Shown piece after piece: positions 53,599 through 62,602 of a DNA stretch of 64,000 bases (within the stretch, counting starts at the first letter, position 1; each line of letters starts with the position of its first letter). This DNA comes from Xanthobacteraceae bacterium. Lineage in GTDB: Bacteria > Pseudomonadota > Alphaproteobacteria > Rhizobiales > Xanthobacteraceae. A program made the position numbers and the translations under genes. The notes beneath the pieces were generated by a model, which was not told the origin of the DNA, ran no database searches, and saw only the letters and a program-made list of their open reading frames with translations. Location: positions 1-64,000 of the forward strand of contig JALHRD010000006.1 in the NCBI GenBank assembly GCA_022841625.1, in the 5' to 3' direction.

Positions 53599-55401
53599 AT
53601 GCCCGTCCGTCAGCTCAGCGAAGCCACCGTCAACCGCATCGCCGCCGGCGAGGTGGTCGAACGGCCGGCGAGCGTGGTCAAGGAACTCACCGAGAACGCG
53701 CTCGACGCCGGCGCGACCAAAATCGAGATCCTCACCGATGGCGGCGGCCGCCGGCTGATCCGCGTCACCGACGACGGCGACGGCATGACCGGCGCCGACC
53801 TCACCCTTGCGGTCGATCGCCATGCCACCTCCAAACTCAATGATGACGACCTGCTCGATATCAGAACGCTGGGTTTTCGCGGCGAGGCGCTGCCATCGAT
53901 CGGGTCGGTGGCGCATCTCAGCATCACCACGCGCCACAACAGCGAGCCGCATGCCTGGAGCATCGCCGTCGACGGCGGCGAGAAGTCCGAGCTCAAGCCG
54001 GCCGCGCTTGGCGCGGGCACCCGGGTCGAAGTGCGCGACCTGTTCTATGCCACGCCGGCGCGGTTGAAATTTCTCAAGAGCGATCGCACTGAAGGCGAGA
54101 ACATCCGCGAAACTATACGCCGCCTGGCTATGAGCCGCCCGGACGTTGCTTTCACACTCGCTGGCGAGGAGCGCGCGCCGATCACTTGGGCTGCGGCGCT
54201 GCCCGGCGCCCCTGGCCGGCTGGCGCGCCTGGCCGACATTCTCGGCCATGAATTCCGCGCCAATGCGGTCGAGGTGCGTGGCGAGCGCAACGGCATCGCC
54301 GTCGAGGGCTTTGCTGCGCTGCCGACCCACACCCGCGCCAATGCGCTTGGGCAATATCTTTTCGTCAACGGCCGGCCGGTGCGCGACAAACTGTTGATCG
54401 GCGTGGTGCGCGGCGCCTATGCCGATTATCTGCCGCGCGATCGCCATCCGATCGTCGCGCTATTTGTGACGCTCGATCCGCGCGAGGTCGATGTCAATGT
54501 GCATCCGGCCAAGGCCGAAGTACGCTTCCGCGATCCCGCGCTGGTGCGCGCGGTGCTGATCACATCCCTGCAGCAAGCGCTGGTGCGCGAGGGCCAGCGC
54601 GCCGCGACCAGCGGCGGCAGCGCCACCATTGCCGCCTTCCGACCCGCGACGACGACGCGTCCCGGCTGGGACTGGCGGCGCTCGCCGGCCTATCCACCCT
54701 TGTCGACCCATGGCAACGCCGCGCTCGGTTTTGCGGAAGCGGCGCAGGCCGCCTTCGACGTCGGCGGCCCATCGGCCGATGCACGGGTCGCAGTCGCCGA
54801 AGCGACCGCCGACCTGATCGATAATCCGCTCGGCGCCGCCCGGGCCCAGGTGCATGAGACCTATATCGTCGCACAAACCCGCGACGGCATTGTCATTGTC
54901 GACCAGCACGCCGCGCACGAGCGCATCGTCTATGAGCGCATGAAGGCGGCGCTGGAAAAAGCCGGCGTTGCGCGTCAGATCCTGCTGATCCCGGAAATCG
55001 TCGAATTGGACGAGGCCGCTGTCGAGCGCGTTCTGGCGCGCGCCGACGAACTGTCGCGCTATGGACTAGCCATCGAACCGTTCGGCCCCGGCGCGGTCGC
55101 GGTACGCGAGACCCCCTCCATGCTAGGCCACATCGATGCCCGCGCGCTGATCCGCGACCTGTCCGAACACATCGCCGAATGGGACGAAGCGCTGCCGCTG
55201 GAGCGCCGGCTGATGCACGTTGCCTCCACCATGGCCTGCCATGGCTCGGTGCGCGCCGGCCGCCGCCTCAAGCCCGAAGAAATGAATGCTCTGCTGCGCG
55301 AGATGGAAGCGACGCCGAATTCCGGCCAGTGCAATCACGGCCGCCCGACCTATGTCGAATTGAAGCTCAGCGATATCGAATCGCTGTTCGGTCGGCGGTG
55401 A
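53599..55401 (+). CDS. mutL: DNA mismatch repair endonuclease MutL
   Basis: The 600-residue protein has the GHKL ATPase domain ([52 protein letters not shown]), a Pro/Ala linker and a C-terminal dimerisation/endonuclease domain. The nuclease motif DQHA-x2-E-x4-E is intact ([12 protein letters not shown]), with ACHGSVRAG and CNHGRPT, so this MutL should nick DNA itself, as in bacteria without MutH. Its last 106 bases are repeated 1,990 bases downstream, after an inserted LysR/binding-protein module. The start at 53599 ([20 protein letters not shown]) follows the family. Confidence 0.96.
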   Translation: MPVRQLSEATVNRIAAGEVVERPASVVKELTENALDAGATKIEILTDGGGRRLIRVTDDGDGMTGADLTLAVDRHATSKLNDDDLLDIRTLGFRGEALPSIGSVAHLSITTRHNSEPHAWSIAVDGGEKSELKPAALGAGTRVEVRDLFYATPARLKFLKSDRTEGENIRETIRRLAMSRPDVAFTLAGEERAPITWAAALPGAPGRLARLADILGHEFRANAVEVRGERNGIAVEGFAALPTHTRANALGQYLFVNGRPVRDKLLIGVVRGAYADYLPRDRHPIVALFVTLDPREVDVNVHPAKAEVRFRDPALVRAVLITSLQQALVREGQRAATSGGSATIAAFRPATTTRPGWDWRRSPAYPPLSTHGNAALGFAEAAQAAFDVGGPSADARVAVAEATADLIDNPLGAARAQVHETYIVAQTRDGIVIVDQHAAHERIVYERMKAALEKAGVARQILLIPEIVELDEAAVERVLARADELSRYGLAIEPFGPGAVAVRETPSMLGHIDARALIRDLSEHIAEWDEALPLERRLMHVASTMACHGSVRAGRRLKPEEMNALLREMEATPNSGQCNHGRPTYVELKLSDIESLFGRR

Positions 55402-55403
55402 TC
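55298..55403 (+). repeat. Direct repeat, left copy (functional mutL 3' end)
   Basis: The last 35 codons of mutL plus two bases beyond the stop match 57288-57393 at 97 of 106 positions by hand count, offset exactly 1,990 bases. Similarity stops abruptly on both sides. Confidence 0.9.
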
Positions 55404-55409
55404 TGAAAT

Positions 55410-56315
55410 TCAGACGATCGACGTTCGTGCCGCCACTGCCGGCGCGCTTGACTGCATGCAAGCCGCAAAGGTGCGCAACGCGGCGTCCTCATGCGTGACG
55501 CGGCGGCGCACGAAGAGGGTTTCAACCCGGCTTTGAGAGCTCTTGAGCGCGTGCGCGCTGATGCTCCCATTCAGCTCGCTGCGCGCGACAACGGTGCGCG
55601 GGAGGAGCGCCACACCCACATCGGCGGCCACGCAGCCGATGATCCCGTCGAGAGTTCCGAACTCCAATCGTGTGGTGCAGGGCCAACCAAATTCCGCAAA
55701 AACCTGTTCGAGCCGCTGCCTGTAGGAGCAGCCAGTGCGGAATACGAGAGCGGTGGGACCTGCTTCGGGCGTTCCCTTGCGCAACGCAGCGAGGCTCGCC
55801 CAGCGCCTCGCCGTGACGAGCACAAGTTCTTCCTTGAAGGCGGAGACGACCGTGAGATCAGGATGATCAATGGGGCCGGCAACGAAGGCACCGTCGAGCG
55901 ACCTGTCGAGGACTGCCGCAACGAGCGCCGCCGTAGGACCGGTGCGCAGGGTCAACTGCACCGCCGGGCAAGCCTGGTGGAAGCGGGCGAGCAGGGGCGG
56001 CAGGCGAACGGCCGCGGTCGTTTCCATGGCGCCGATCGCCAGCGGTCCCTTGGGAACACCATCGTCACGGGTTGCAGCCATGGCTTCTCGCGAGAGCGCT
56101 GCCAGCCGTTCGACATAGGGTAACAGCCGCCGCCCGGCTCCGGTCAGCGTCATACCGCGACTATGCCGCTCGAACAGGGGGACGCCAACCTCGGCCTCAA
56201 GAGCCCTGATCCGGCTGGTTACATTCGACTGCACCGTTCTGAGTTCCCCGGCGGCGCGGGTGATGCCGCCACAGCGGGCGACGGCCGAGAAGGTGGAAAG
56301 ATCTGAAAATTCCAT
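55410..56315 (-). CDS. LysR-family regulator in the inserted module
   Basis: The 301-residue LysR protein has a winged helix (FSDLSTFSAVARCGGITRAA, LRTVQSNVTSRIRALEAEVG) and a substrate-binding effector domain. It is divergent from a periplasmic binding-protein gene with 108 bases between the starts, where TTGAGA (56335-56340) and TCTCAA (56365-56370) form a spaced inverted repeat. It ends eight bases after mutL, in convergent orientation, and lies within the segment bracketed by the duplicated mutL end. It probably controls the divergent gene. Confidence 0.87.
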   Translation of the reverse strand: MEFSDLSTFSAVARCGGITRAAGELRTVQSNVTSRIRALEAEVGVPLFERHSRGMTLTGAGRRLLPYVERLAALSREAMAATRDDGVPKGPLAIGAMETTAAVRLPPLLARFHQACPAVQLTLRTGPTAALVAAVLDRSLDGAFVAGPIDHPDLTVVSAFKEELVLVTARRWASLAALRKGTPEAGPTALVFRTGCSYRQRLEQVFAEFGWPCTTRLEFGTLDGIIGCVAADVGVALLPRTVVARSELNGSISAHALKSSQSRVETLFVRRRVTHEDAALRTFAACMQSSAPAVAARTSIV

Positions 56316-56423
56316 CGCCGCACCCGATCTGTATTTGAGATGGGATCCTTCTTTACAAACTATTTCTCAAGAACGCTAGCCGCGCTTAGACTGCAGGCTG
56401 GATTGAACTCGGAGGGATTGCCC

Positions 56424-57218
56424 ATGCCGACCCACACCGACCCGAACAGACTGCTGCGCATAAAGCACAAACTGGCTCCCACAGCGGCGGTCGGCTTTCT
56501 CGTGATGTTGACAACGGCAGTTGCGGCACCGGCCGCAGAAATCAAGGTATTCAGCACCATTGGCATCAGGGCTGTTATGCAGGAACTGGGCCCCGTGTTC
56601 GAGCGCGCGACAAAACACAAGTTAACGACAACATTCGATGTGGCCGCCGCGTTGAAACGACGGATCGACGCGGGCGAGAAGTTTGACGTCGCGATCCTCA
56701 CTGTGCCGATCATCGACGACCTGATCAAACAGGACAAAATTGTCGCCGGGACACGCGTTGACGTCGCGCGCGGCGGAATGGGCTTGGCCGTGCGCACCGG
56801 CGCGCCCAAGCCAGACATCAGCTCCGTAGAGGCGCTGAAGCGCACGCTGCTCAGCGCAAAATCAATCGCCTACCCAAAGGAGGGCTTGGTCGGCATAAAC
56901 TTTGTGCGCATCCAGGAACGCCTTGAGATCGCCGAAGACATCAAACCCAAGGCCAAGCTGACAGGTGCCGACAGTCCCGCCGGACTCGTGGCGCGCGGCG
57001 AGGCGGAAATTGCCGTGCATCTCATCCCTGAACTGTTGGCCGTGCCGGGTGTTGAACTTCTCGGTCCTTTTCCACCACAGCTGCAATATTACGTCATTCT
57101 CCCCGGCGGCGTGGGGGCCAATGCCGGGGAGCCACAGGCCGCCAAGGAATTGCTGCAGTTCCTCATCGGGCCGGCCGCAAACACCGTCATGAAGGCGAGA
57201 GGTTATGAGCCCGGGTAA
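56424..57218 (+). CDS. Orphan periplasmic binding protein, ModA-like (PBP type 2)
   Basis: The 264-residue protein has a signal peptide ([18 protein letters not shown], mature start EIKVFST) behind GGAGGG. The fold is of the molybdate-binding ModA type: [20 protein letters not shown], a central [38 protein letters not shown], and a late [18 protein letters not shown]. No ABC permease or ATPase gene is nearby. The ligand is probably an oxyanion or small organic acid; binding residues could not be assigned. It is co-located with the divergent LysR gene inside the mutL-flanked insertion. Confidence 0.85.
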   Translation: MPTHTDPNRLLRIKHKLAPTAAVGFLVMLTTAVAAPAAEIKVFSTIGIRAVMQELGPVFERATKHKLTTTFDVAAALKRRIDAGEKFDVAILTVPIIDDLIKQDKIVAGTRVDVARGGMGLAVRTGAPKPDISSVEALKRTLLSAKSIAYPKEGLVGINFVRIQERLEIAEDIKPKAKLTGADSPAGLVARGEAEIAVHLIPELLAVPGVELLGPFPPQLQYYVILPGGVGANAGEPQAAKELLQFLIGPAANTVMKARGYEPG

Positions 57219-57287
57219 ACACCGGCGACGTGGCCGCATGTCGAGAAACGATCGCGCACTTTTCTCGGGTAACGCATACGAACCTAA

Positions 57288-57391
57288 GCGAGATGGAAGC
57301 GACGCCGAATGCCGGCCAGTGCAACCACGGCCGTCCGACCTATGTCGAGATGAAGCTCAACGACATCGAAACGCTGTTCGGGCGGCGGTGA
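57288..57391 (+). pseudogene. Duplicated 3' fragment of mutL
   Basis: This fragment keeps the mutL frame to the stop ([17 protein letters not shown], then [16 protein letters not shown]). Relative to the intact gene, five of nine base changes are synonymous and four give conservative replacements (Ser-Ala, Leu-Met, Ser-Asn, Ser-Thr), so it evolved as functional coding sequence before being separated. It has no ribosome-binding site and is not expected to be translated. Confidence 0.85.
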
Positions 57392-57437
57392 TCCCTGATC
57401 ATCCCGACCCTGCATTGTGCGCCGATCACGCCGCGGC

Positions 57438-57701
57438 TCACTTGATCGAGCCGGATACGCGCAGGATGTAGCTGAGAACCTCGGCCACCGCGCGATAGAG
57501 GCTTTCCGGAATTTCCTGCTCGATATCGATACGCGACAGCGCCGCCGCCAGGCTGGGATTTTCCGATATTGGCACGCCACTCGCCTCGGCCAGGTCGATG
57601 ATGCGCCGCGCCGCAACTCCGCGACCGATGGCGGTAACGCGCGGCGCATTCGGCTTTTCGTATTTCAACGCAACCGCCAGAGCATTCGGGTTGTCGCTCA
57701 T
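57438..57701 (-). CDS. FlhB C-terminal-like protein (EscU/YscU/HrcU family, FlhX type)
   Basis: The 87-residue protein matches the cytosolic C-terminal domain of the flagellar/type III switch protein: ALAVALKYEKPNAPRVTAIG, AEASGVPISENPSLAAAL and IPESLYRAVAEVL. The autocleavage NPTH site is replaced by NPNA, so no self-cleavage is expected. Such stand-alone FlhX proteins can partly replace FlhB-C in specificity switching. Its start overlaps the stop of the FliK-like gene (ATGA), and a CtrA-type site lies upstream of the pair. Confidence 0.88.
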   Translation of the reverse strand: MSDNPNALAVALKYEKPNAPRVTAIGRGVAARRIIDLAEASGVPISENPSLAAALSRIDIEQEIPESLYRAVAEVLSYILRVSGSIK

Positions 57702-59353
57702 GTTGCCTGATCCAGGAAATGGCCCGGCCCGGCCGCCGATCCTTGCGGCGTGCCGGCATGGCAGAGCAGCCGGCCCGGCTCGAGGTCCACGCTGCGCAGC
57801 CCGGCTTCGAGCAGCGGCAGTTCGCGCGCCAAGCGATTGGCGCTTTCGTCGCGTTCCGCTTTCAGCGTCACCGCGGCGCGATCGCCGATCAGGCCGATCC
57901 GCGCATGCACCGGACCGATCGGTTCGAGATTGATCGAGAAGTTGACCCGCCAGATCGGGACGTCACCCTCCGCGGTCCGTTCGGCGCCGTCACGCTCGAT
58001 CCGCATTTGGGCAATGGCCGTGCCTTGCCCGTTGGTCAGCGGAATGTCGAACGTCAAATGGGTGGAAGCGTCTCCGCGCGGCCGGGCGCCGCTGCTGGCC
58101 TCCTCCGGCAGCGACGCAATCTGCAACAAAGTCTGACGCGCGAGCGCCGCATCGGTTTCGTTGAGCAGTTGGCGCGCCATCTCCGCCGGCGCCGCCTCAG
58201 CCGGAAGCGTCGCAGGGACCGCCAGCTGCGGCAAAGTCGGCGTGTTACGGAAGGGCAAAACCGGACCGGACGCGCGGGCCGCACCCAGCGACTCGCCGGT
58301 AGACGGCGTTGTGGGCATCGCCTCCCTAAGAGCGGTCGGCGTGGCGTCCAGCCAATTTTTCAGTGCCGCGCGCAGATCGAGCAAGGCCGACCGGAGATCG
58401 ACCGGCATTGGCCGCACGCCCTGGGCCGGATCGGTCACCAGACCCGAACGCAGCAAGGCATTCTTGATCCCGTCGGCATCGACCTCAGCGCGGATATCGA
58501 GCCGCAATGCCAACAATTGCCGCGCCGCGGCGACAACCGGCGGCGGAACCTCCGGTCGCGCAAATGCTGCTTCGAGATTGGCATAGAGCGGGGCCAAACC
58601 GCCCTGGCGCAGGGTGGCATTGCCGACCAGAGCCGCAACCGACTTGACCGCCACCGCGACTGCATCCGGCGCAAGTGAATGGGGTGCAAGTGAATGGGGC
58701 GCAATTGCATCGGGCGCGGGCGCCACCGGACCGCGCAACGCGCCGTCCGGCAGCGCCTTTGCGACGGTTCCGACCGCCGAAGCGTTTGGCGACGGCGTTG
58801 CGGCGGAGCGCGGTACAGTTTGCGGCGCTGCGCCGCCGGGAAGTTCTGGCAACGGCCGCAGCACCAGCCGGGGCCGTGCTGGCGGACCCTCGATCGAAAG
58901 CTCCAGTCGCGTCGCCGGCGACGCCGCGCGCGGCGCAAGCGCCGGATCCGGCTGCGTACGGCTGGCCTCGAGATTCACCAAACGCGGGCCTGCGCCAACC
59001 GCGACCGGCTTGCCATCCGGATCAACGGCCGGCGGATTGGATGGTTGAGCCGCCGAACTGCGCGGCACGACTTGCTGCGCCAATTGGCCGGAAGACGCAG
59101 GGATGGGCCGCAGCACCAGCTTGGGCTGCGACGCTGGGCCCTCGAGCGCGAGCGCAACCCGCGTGCCCGGCGCGAGTTGTAGATCGGTCTTGAGATCGAG
59201 TGTCCCGTCGCCGAACAAAAGCCGCAGCGTCATGTCGGTGAGTTGCGCCTGCACCACGGCGTTCAGAACGGCCTCGGACTGTAGGCTCGGCAATGCGGGT
59301 GCGGCCACATTGGCGGCGGCGGTCGCGAGCGGCGGCAGGACGACGGGGGTCAT
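57698..59353 (-). CDS. FliK-like hook-length control protein
   Basis: The 551-residue protein has a long Pro/Ala-rich N-terminal part and a C-terminal Flg_hook-type domain (about 420-535: HLTFDIPLTNGQGTAIAQMR, WRVNFSINLEPIGPVHARIG, RLARELPLLEAGLRSVDLEP). The N-terminal part contains an internal duplication: residues about 62-101 and 146-185 share GTRxxLxxEGPxxxPxLVLR and VPRSxA. A short tandem APHSLAPHSLAPDAV lies near the middle. It is co-translated with the FlhB-like gene, and its upstream region carries TTAA-N7-TTAA. It may set hook length or the length of another exported structure. Confidence 0.85.
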   Translation of the reverse strand: MTPVVLPPLATAAANVAAPALPSLQSEAVLNAVVQAQLTDMTLRLLFGDGTLDLKTDLQLAPGTRVALALEGPASQPKLVLRPIPASSGQLAQQVVPRSSAAQPSNPPAVDPDGKPVAVGAGPRLVNLEASRTQPDPALAPRAASPATRLELSIEGPPARPRLVLRPLPELPGGAAPQTVPRSAATPSPNASAVGTVAKALPDGALRGPVAPAPDAIAPHSLAPHSLAPDAVAVAVKSVAALVGNATLRQGGLAPLYANLEAAFARPEVPPPVVAAARQLLALRLDIRAEVDADGIKNALLRSGLVTDPAQGVRPMPVDLRSALLDLRAALKNWLDATPTALREAMPTTPSTGESLGAARASGPVLPFRNTPTLPQLAVPATLPAEAAPAEMARQLLNETDAALARQTLLQIASLPEEASSGARPRGDASTHLTFDIPLTNGQGTAIAQMRIERDGAERTAEGDVPIWRVNFSINLEPIGPVHARIGLIGDRAAVTLKAERDESANRLARELPLLEAGLRSVDLEPGRLLCHAGTPQGSAAGPGHFLDQAT

Positions 59354-59402
59354 ACAGGGACAATCGAACGCATGAGGGTCGCTTGAAGCTAGCGCTTGGT
59401 CG

Positions 59403-59417
59403 TTAATCGCCTATTAA
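59403..59417. promoter_or_regulatory. CtrA-type site TTAA-N7-TTAA upstream of fliK-like gene
   Basis: TTAA (59403-59406), seven bases, then TTAA (59414-59417) with a following C match the full CtrA-box consensus. It is 50 bases upstream of the FliK-like start and 96 bases upstream of the divergent Bug gene. CtrA controls flagellar genes in many alphaproteobacteria; binding here is inferred. Confidence 0.5.
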
Positions 59418-59512
59418 CTGTAAGACCAATGACCCAGAATGATCACAAAGCTTTATCTTGTGGCCCAGCCAAGCATCGATCGTGTTTGGCCGCGCAAAGC
59501 CAGGAGACCACA

Positions 59513-60496
59513 ATGTCCGTACGCATGATTGATGTCGTGACTGGTGCCATACTGCTCATTGCGAGCTCGGCCGCAGCGCAGGAGTGGCAGCCATCCCGAC
59601 CGATCACCATGGTGGTGCCGTTCGCAGCCGGCGGACAGGTCGACGTGCTGGGTCGCGTGCTGGCGCCGCGGCTGGGCGAGATCCTCGGTCAACAGATCGT
59701 GGTGGAGAATGTCGGCGGTGGCGGCGGAATGATCGGCTCAAGCCGCGTAGCGCGCGGCGCGCCCGACGGCCATTTGTTCGTGCTTGGCTCAATCAGCACG
59801 CACACGTTCAATCAAACACTGTTCAAGCAGCCGCTCTACAACGTGACCACCGACTTCACGCCGGTCGCACTGATCGCGGAAACCCCGCTGGTGCTGGTGA
59901 CGCGCAAGGATCTGCCGGCAAGCAACCTGAAGGAATTCGCGGCCTTCGTCAAAGCGCGCGGCGACAAAGCGACCTATGGCTCGGCTGGGGTCGGGTCGGC
60001 CAATCACCTGAGTTGCATTCTACTCGATATGGCGATCGGCACAACGACGACCCATGTTCCCTATCGCAGCGGCGGACTGGCAATGCAGGACCTAGTGGGC
60101 GGGCAAATCGATTTCAATTGCAACGTCGTGTCGAGCGCGCTGCCGCAAATCAACGGCAAGCTGGTGAACACCATTGCCATGCTGTCGCGCGCGCGCATCG
60201 CGGCATTGCCGGACGTGCCGACCGCCCAAGAGCAAGGGCTCGCCGACTTCGACGCCAGCACCTGGAATGGCGTGTTCCTGCCACCGCGCGCGCCGCCGGC
60301 GATCGTCAACCGGCTCAATGCCGCGATCCTCGAAGCAATGCGGACGCCACAGCTGCAAAGCCGCGCCCAGGAAATCGGCGCGTCCCTGGTCGCAGCCGAT
60401 CGCCGTTCGCCCGACTACTTCGCCAAATTCGTGCGCGAGGAGATCGAAAAATGGGGCAAGACCATCCGCGCCGCCGGGATTGCCGGCTCCATGTGA
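59513..60496 (+). CDS. Bug-family periplasmic binding protein, tandem copy 1
   Basis: The 327-residue protein has a signal peptide cleaved before QEWQPSRP, then ITMVVPFAAGGQVDVLGRVL, GQQIVVENVGGGGGMIGSSR and PYRSGGLAMQDLVGGQIDFN. CAGGAG precedes the ATG. It is the first of four consecutive Bug/TctC-like genes; its ligand loop (SISTHTFNQTL) differs from its neighbours. No TctA or TctB gene is present in the window. Bug ligands are usually carboxylates, aromatic acids or amides, and the specific ligand is unknown. Confidence 0.93.
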   Translation: MSVRMIDVVTGAILLIASSAAAQEWQPSRPITMVVPFAAGGQVDVLGRVLAPRLGEILGQQIVVENVGGGGGMIGSSRVARGAPDGHLFVLGSISTHTFNQTLFKQPLYNVTTDFTPVALIAETPLVLVTRKDLPASNLKEFAAFVKARGDKATYGSAGVGSANHLSCILLDMAIGTTTTHVPYRSGGLAMQDLVGGQIDFNCNVVSSALPQINGKLVNTIAMLSRARIAALPDVPTAQEQGLADFDASTWNGVFLPPRAPPAIVNRLNAAILEAMRTPQLQSRAQEIGASLVAADRRSPDYFAKFVREEIEKWGKTIRAAGIAGSM

Positions 60497-60592
60497 CCGG
60501 CCCTGCGTCGACGTCACGCCACCCCTGCGGCTCTATCGCTCTTGATCCGCGCCGGCCAGCGGGCGAGGCTTGGCCAATACAGGAGACTGGAT

Positions 60593-61570
60593 ATGCACAA
60601 GACCATAATCGCCGCCGCGGCCGCCCTTGTCGCGCTCTCCAGCATCGTCACCGCCCAGGACTGGCCGGCAGCGCGGGTCATCACCATGATCATTCCGTTC
60701 GCGCCCGGCGGCGGTGTCGATGCGTCCGGACGCATCCAGGCGCAGCGCATGGGCGAACTTCTGGGACAGACCATCATTGTCGAGAACATCGGCGCCGCCG
60801 CCGGCACCGTCGGCACGGCCCGGGTCGCGAAAGCCACACCCGACGGCTACACCATGCTGATGGGCAACTCCGGCACGCATTCCTATAGCCAAGGGTTGCG
60901 CAAGAATCCGCCCTACAATTCCGTCACCGATTTCGCACCAATCGGGCTGGTGACGGAATCGCCGCGCATCCTGCTGGCGCGCAAGGACCTGCCGGTCAAC
61001 AATCTGCAGGAATTCATCAAATATGTGAAAGCAAACCATGACAAAATGCAGTTCGGCTCGGCCGGCGTCGGCTCCGGCACGCATCTGCCCTGCGAACTCC
61101 TGAATGCGACGCTTGGCGTCAAGGTCACGCACATTCCTTACAAGGGCGCCGCCCCGGTAATGCAGGATCTGATCGGCGGTCGCATCGACTATTTCTGCGA
61201 CACCATCCAGACCGGCGCCGCGCAAGCCAAGGCCGGTACCGTCAAGGGCCTCGCGGTGATGTCGCCCCGACGCGTGCCGATCATCGCGGAGCTTGCCACC
61301 ACCGGCGAGCAGGGCCTTGCCGGAGTTGAGGCGACGGTGTGGAACGGATTCTTCTTCCCCAAGGGAACGCCCGACGCCATCGTGCGCCGCATGAACAAGG
61401 TCATGAACACCATGATCGAAGAGCCGGCGATGCGTAAACGACTGGAAGAACTCGGCCTCGAAATCCTGCCGTCCGAGCAGCGCACGCCCGAATATCTCGC
61501 AAAATATCTGGCGGAAGATGTTGCGCGCTGGAAGAAAGTGATCCTCGACGCCGGTATTCCTGTTGAATGA
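60593..61570 (+). CDS. Bug-family periplasmic binding protein, tandem copy 2
   Basis: The 325-residue protein has a signal peptide (AAAAALVALSSIVTA, mature start QDWPAARV) and Bug motifs ITMIIPFAPGGGVDASGRIQ, GQTIIVENIGAAAGTVGTAR, HIPYKGAAPVMQDLIGGRID and NGFFFPKGTPDAIVRR. ACAGGAGAC precedes the ATG. The ligand-site loop reads GNSGTHSYSQGL. It lies 96 bases after copy 1. Confidence 0.93.
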   Translation: MHKTIIAAAAALVALSSIVTAQDWPAARVITMIIPFAPGGGVDASGRIQAQRMGELLGQTIIVENIGAAAGTVGTARVAKATPDGYTMLMGNSGTHSYSQGLRKNPPYNSVTDFAPIGLVTESPRILLARKDLPVNNLQEFIKYVKANHDKMQFGSAGVGSGTHLPCELLNATLGVKVTHIPYKGAAPVMQDLIGGRIDYFCDTIQTGAAQAKAGTVKGLAVMSPRRVPIIAELATTGEQGLAGVEATVWNGFFFPKGTPDAIVRRMNKVMNTMIEEPAMRKRLEELGLEILPSEQRTPEYLAKYLAEDVARWKKVILDAGIPVE

Positions 61571-61596
61571 GCGCCTGCGACCTTGGGAGGCATACC

Positions 61597-62574
61597 ATGA
61601 TGCGCATATTCGCCGCCGCCACGACCGCATGGTTGGCAACCGCGGCAATGCCCGCGCAAGCCCAGGATTGGCCGAGCCGACCGATCACCATGGTGGTGCC
61701 CTATGCCGCCGGCGGGCCGGTCGACACGATCGCGCGGATTCTCGCCGCCCGCATGGGAGAAACGCTCGGCCAACAGGTCATCATCGAGAACATCGGCGGC
61801 GCCGGCGGCATGACCGGCGCGGCGCGCGTCGCCAAGGCAGCGCCCGACGGATATTCGCTGCTGATGTCCGGCAGTGCCGTCCTTAGCATCAATCAGACGC
61901 TCTATCGGCGGCCGCTCTATAACGGCCTGACCGATTTCGAACACGCCGTATTGAATTCGGATTCTGCGCGCGTTCTGATTGCGCGGCCGGATTTCCCCGC
62001 CACGAATCTCGCCGCGTTCGTCGCTTACGCCAAGGCCAACCACAGCAAGATGCAGTACGGCTCCGCTGGCGCCGGCTCCGGCACGCATGTTTGCGCGGTG
62101 TTGCTCGATGTCGCCATGGGCACCAAGATCACCCATGTGCCCTATCGCGGCGCCGCCCCCGCGATGCAGGATCTGATCGCCGGGCGGATCGATTTCATCG
62201 CTGAGCAGATTTCAACGGCGCTGCCGCAGATCCAAGGCGGCAAGGTCAAGGCGATCGCAACGCTCGGGCTCGACCGCGCGCCCGGCCTCGAAAATCTCGC
62301 GACCGCGGAGGAGACAGGATTGAAGGGCCTCGACTGCGGTTCCTGGGGCTCGTTCTCGTTCCCGAAAGGCACGCCCGAACCGATCGTGCAGCGGCTGGCG
62401 CAGGCATCCAATGAGGCGGTCGAGTCGGCGATGGTGCGCGACCGTTTCCGGGCGATCGGCGTGGTGGTGCCGGCTAAAGAACGCCGAACCATTGCCTATC
62501 TCCGCAAATTCGTCGCGACCGAGACCGAGCGCTGGGCGGCCCCAATCAGGAACAGCGGCGCAGTGATCGACTGA
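61597..62574 (+). CDS. Bug-family periplasmic binding protein, tandem copy 3
   Basis: The 325-residue protein starts MMRIFAAATTAWLATAAMPA, with the mature start at QDWPSRPI. Motifs are ITMVVPYAAGGPVDTIARIL, GQQVIIENIGGAGGMTGAAR and HVPYRGAAPAMQDLIAGRID. The ligand loop SGSAVLSINQTL lacks the TH pair of its neighbours, suggesting a different ligand. TTGGGAGG supports the start at 61597 over an ATG at 61567 that overlaps the previous stop. It is 26 bases after copy 2. Confidence 0.93.
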   Translation: MMRIFAAATTAWLATAAMPAQAQDWPSRPITMVVPYAAGGPVDTIARILAARMGETLGQQVIIENIGGAGGMTGAARVAKAAPDGYSLLMSGSAVLSINQTLYRRPLYNGLTDFEHAVLNSDSARVLIARPDFPATNLAAFVAYAKANHSKMQYGSAGAGSGTHVCAVLLDVAMGTKITHVPYRGAAPAMQDLIAGRIDFIAEQISTALPQIQGGKVKAIATLGLDRAPGLENLATAEETGLKGLDCGSWGSFSFPKGTPEPIVQRLAQASNEAVESAMVRDRFRAIGVVVPAKERRTIAYLRKFVATETERWAAPIRNSGAVID

Positions 62575-62602
62575 TCGCACACGCGGAGCCAGGGAGAAGC
62601 CA

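Noticed and set aside
57293-57391. Short protein starting at ATG 57293
   Set aside because: It is the copied mutL end without a ribosome-binding site, so it was called a gene fragment.
55298-57393. Integrative element with attachment sites at the mutL 3' end
   Set aside because: The flanking repeats resemble attachment sites, but there is no integrase, and the coding-style divergence of the two copies does not fit an identical core site. Homologous recombination is favoured.
57719-58678. 319-codon open frame opposite the FliK-like gene
   Set aside because: Arg/Gln-rich antisense translation of a Pro/Ala-rich repeat region.
60533-61648. 371-codon open frame opposite Bug copy 2
   Set aside because: Antisense shadow of a strongly supported gene; similar shadows occur opposite the other Bug copies at equivalent positions.
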